Source of the DNA: Anaerolineae bacterium
GTDB lineage: Bacteria > Chloroflexota > Anaerolineae > Aggregatilineales > Phototrophicaceae
Assembly (NCBI GenBank): GCA_028284565.1
Contig: JANQRM010000280.1
Location: 1 to 6,471, forward strand
Direction: 5' to 3'
Length of the DNA stretch: 6,471 nt
The notes under the pieces are model-generated. The model was not told the origin of the DNA. It ran no database searches and saw only the letters and a program-made list of their open reading frames with translations. Below are positions 4,730 through 6,471 of this stretch, piece after piece (position 1 is the stretch's first letter; each line of letters starts with the position of its first letter). The translations under genes were made by a program, and so were the position numbers.

Positions 4730-5848
4730 TTATTCACTCTGAAATGTAAATGATGTTACCCGTGAACAGCCTTCGAAGTCACCTAAGAGGGTAGTTTCGA
4801 TATAGATTTCGGTTTCAGAGAGAATCGTAAAGCTTTCGGATTGTTGCTCATCTTCATAGGTGTAGATACCCTCATCGCTTATTATGAGTTCAAAACTGTC
4901 ACCGCTATATTCGGTCATCAGTATATTGCCATTGTCAAGCGGTTCAAAGTTGTAGCCGACGGCTACCCCGCGGGTTTGTCCGGCTAAGTTGAAACAGCCT
5001 TCACCGTAGGTGATGGTGGCATTCCAGACGCCATTTCGGGGGACGACTTCGCTGCTTGCTGAGTCAATGATTTCAGAGGAAAACTCAAAATCGACCAAGT
5101 TCAGAACAGGTAACAGATTGGCAAAGTCGTCTTCGAGGGGTTCAGGGGCGTTGGGTCCTTGAATGGGGTCTAGGTTTTCATCTATGGGTATGACGAGCGT
5201 TTCACCTTCTTGGAGAAGTTGGGTTTTCCCATCAGCAGTGATGTCGGCATTGCCCTCTAATAAGGAGAAGCGCATTTCACCTTCGGGTTGGGCGGTAATG
5301 AAGAGGATCGAGCCGAGTTCGATTTGGACTCCGTTGATGGCAAAGTCGATTGTGCCAACACCTTGTGGAGTCTGAATCAAGATGCCATCGGTGATTTCTT
5401 CGCACCCAGCTGTGCCAATACCACTTTGGAAGCGGAAGGTCTGCATGCCCTCATCTATATCCCACACATCGACATCCCCAAACGCCAAGAAAATGACGTT
5501 TTGTCCGGGTTGGGTGTCGGGCAGGTTGGCTTGGAGGCTGAAGTAGACAATGCCCCAATCGCCTGTCATTAGATCGAAGGGTTCAAGCTGGAGGCTGTCG
5601 AGGGTGATGACATCGACAATGTTGCCCGGTTTTTCAAAAATGAAGTCAGTAGATTTATCGTTGGATGTGGCGGTCAATGTCGCATTGCCATAGCAGGCTT
5701 GGTTGCGTGAAGTGGGGTCACAAAGTTGGTCTACCGCGTCGAGGGCGGTTTGTAAGATGGCAGGGCAATCATCAGTTTGCGATAAGATGGTGAGGGTGCT
5801 TAGGATGAAGATGGTAAACATCCAAGCGAGTGATTTAAGATTGCACAT
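4730..5848 (-). CDS. Exported FecR-like domain protein with C-terminal beta-rich domain
   Basis: A 372-residue protein. Residues 1-25 form a Sec signal peptide or anchor: Lys5, a hydrophobic core at about 10-22, then S-Q-T. No lipobox precedes C28. Residues 28-55 hold a Cys-bearing module (C28, C43, RNQACYG with C52) of a type I recall from exported Chloroflexi proteins. Residues about 160-222 look like a FecR domain: V-Q-I-E-L-G-S, then L-L-E-G-N-A-D-I, then L-L-Q-E-G-E-T-L-V-I. FecR-type domains in such proteins are periplasmic or surface beta folds and do not by themselves imply iron regulation. Residues 228-372 match the partial gene at 6027-6470 at about 55% identity, including two conserved cysteines (C285 and C361) that may form a disulphide. 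The ATG is supported by AGGGG at 5856-5860, 7 nt away. The molecular role is unknown; the likely site is extracytoplasmic. No sigma or FecI gene is adjacent. Confidence 0.82.
   Translation of the reverse strand: MCNLKSLAWMFTIFILSTLTILSQTDDCPAILQTALDAVDQLCDPTSRNQACYGNATLTATSNDKSTDFIFEKPGNIVDVITLDSLQLEPFDLMTGDWGIVYFSLQANLPDTQPGQNVIFLAFGDVDVWDIDEGMQTFRFQSGIGTAGCEEITDGILIQTPQGVGTIDFAINGVQIELGSILFITAQPEGEMRFSLLEGNADITADGKTQLLQEGETLVIPIDENLDPIQGPNAPEPLEDDFANLLPVLNLVDFEFSSEIIDSASSEVVPRNGVWNATITYGEGCFNLAGQTRGVAVGYNFEPLDNGNILMTEYSGDSFELIISDEGIYTYEDEQQSESFTILSETEIYIETTLLGDFEGCSRVTSFTFQSE
5082..5168 (-). repeat. 87-bp block of high identity shared by the FecR-like paralogues
   Basis: It aligns without gaps to 6385-6471 (offset 1303) with 10 mismatches in 87 by hand count. 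It encodes the linker between the FecR-like domain and the C-terminal domain (GPNAPEPL to DFEF). The match probably extends past the window edge. Confidence 0.85.
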
Positions 5849-5855
5849 GAGAATT

Positions 5856-5860
5856 CCCCT
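5856..5860 (-). promoter_or_regulatory. Ribosome binding site of the FecR-like gene
   Basis: AGGGG on the minus strand is 7 nt before the ATG at 5846-5848 and supports that start, which gives an intact signal peptide. Confidence 0.6.
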
Positions 5861-5911
5861 TTGATAGGCAACCTTTGTGCAAAGAAAATAACCGAATGCT
5901 CCATGAGAAAC

Positions 5912-5940
5912 AAGAGCATCTCATCAATGAAGATGTTCTT
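5912..5940. terminator. Weak stem-loop between the two FecR-like genes
   Basis: AAGAGCATCT (5912-5921) pairs with AGATGTTCTT (5931-5940), a 10-bp stem with one G-U and a 9-nt loop. In the minus direction it is 86 bp after the stop of the right-hand paralogue and is followed by GTTTCTC rather than a real U-run. It may attenuate or end transcription entering from 6027, but is far from a strong terminator. Confidence 0.3.
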
Positions 5941-6026
5941 ATCGGATAAGTGATTATGAAAAAATAGTCATATACTTTAGTGAGTATTTTATGCCTTTCC
6001 TCATTAACTTAGTATCAAAAACCAAT

Positions 6027-6470
6027 TTATTCCCCACTATAGGTTAATGATGATTCACCAAGACAGCCTTCAAGGTCGCCGAAGAGGATGGCTTCGATGA
6101 AGAGTTCGGTTTCGGAGAGGATGGTGAGGGTGGCGGATTGTTGCGTGTCTTCATAGGTGTAGATGCCCTCTTCGACCAATGTGTATTCGGCATTGACATT
6201 CAGTTGATTTTCTGTGAGCAGAATATTGCCATTTGCAAGTGGTTCGAAGGTGTAATTAAAGCCCATCTCAAAAGTTTGTCCATCAAAGTCGCCACATGCT
6301 TCACTGGTATATGAAATTACAGCATTCCAGATGCCACTGCGGGGGAAGCCTTCGATGTCGCTTACATCAATAACTTCGGGCGGGAACTCAAAATCGACCA
6401 AGTTCAGAATCGGTAATTGATTGGCAAAATTATCGTCGAGGGGTTCGGGGGCGTTGGGTCCATGAATGGG
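6027..6470 (-). CDS. C-terminal part of a second FecR-like paralogue, N-terminus beyond window
   Basis: The frame is open to the right edge (147 visible codons, then TAA). The homology to residues 228-372 of the neighbouring FecR-like protein continues to the last base, so this is the 3' end of a longer gene rather than a small gene starting at the internal TTG near 6401. Shared elements in order are GPNAPEPL, LNLVDFEF, PR.G.WNA, GQT, FEPL.NGNIL.TE, EGIYTYED.QQS, TILSETE and GD.EGC. The cysteines at visible residues 59 and 136 correspond to C285 and C361 of the neighbour. By homology the missing part should hold a signal peptide and a FecR-like domain. At 6385-6471 the DNA is about 89% identical to 5082-5168 (10 mismatches in 87), which indicates a tandem duplication. 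Orientation is the same as the neighbour's with a 178-bp gap; a shared transcript is possible but the downstream gene may have its own promoter. Confidence 0.85.
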   Translation of the reverse strand, partial: PIHGPNAPEPLDDNFANQLPILNLVDFEFPPEVIDVSDIEGFPRSGIWNAVISYTSEACGDFDGQTFEMGFNYTFEPLANGNILLTENQLNVNAEYTLVEEGIYTYEDTQQSATLTILSETELFIEAILFGDLEGCLGESSLTYSGE

Positions 6471-6471
6471 G

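Noticed and set aside
6027..6401. Stand-alone 124-residue gene starting at a TTG near 6401
   Set aside because: The frame and the homology to the neighbouring FecR-like protein both continue to the window edge, so this is the end of a longer gene.

Overview
The window is a bacterial genome fragment of intermediate GC with short intergenic gaps and almost all genes on the minus strand. The mixture points to Chloroflexota, probably Anaerolineae-like. It includes tandem Uma2 (DUF820) nuclease-fold genes, a non-Tat reductive-dehalogenase-type Fe-S protein, exported FecR-like proteins and small palindromic intergenic repeats. This placement is an inference from gene content and remembered family distributions; no rRNA or tRNA is present to confirm it.

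Layout from left to right. Positions 1-372 (minus) hold the start of a low-complexity protein that runs off the left edge: an acidic Asp/Glu/Tyr head followed by a Ser/Gly/Arg/Phe-rich tail. Positions 373-605 are intergenic. Positions 606-1758 (minus) hold two tandem Uma2 genes whose first 41 codons are almost identical in DNA (one mismatch in 125 bp) while the remaining proteins are only about 43% identical. Positions 1759-1914 are intergenic, with a likely extended -10 promoter and a hairpin. Positions 1915-3863 (minus) hold a two-gene operon: a reductive dehalogenase-like protein with two 4Fe-4S motifs, followed, with a one-base stop/start overlap, by an alpha/beta hydrolase with an intact Ser-Asp-His triad. 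Positions 3864-4122 are a divergent intergenic region with a 28-bp palindrome. Positions 4123-4623 (plus) hold a NUDIX hydrolase, the only plus-strand gene. Positions 4730-5848 (minus) encode an exported FecR-like protein. Positions 6027-6470 (minus) encode the C-terminal part of a paralogue of it, which enters from the right edge.

The genes do not form one pathway. The clearest functional unit is the dehalogenase-like gene plus hydrolase. It lacks the Tat signal and the small membrane anchor (RdhB) typical of respiratory systems and has no fused reductase, so it may act in the cytoplasm with an unlinked electron donor. Both gene pairs (Uma2 and FecR-like) are tandem duplications. Three related hairpins (1873-1902, 3952-3979, 4663-4687) lie in three separate non-coding gaps and look like one dispersed repeat family. 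No CRISPR array, transposase, tRNA or rRNA was seen.
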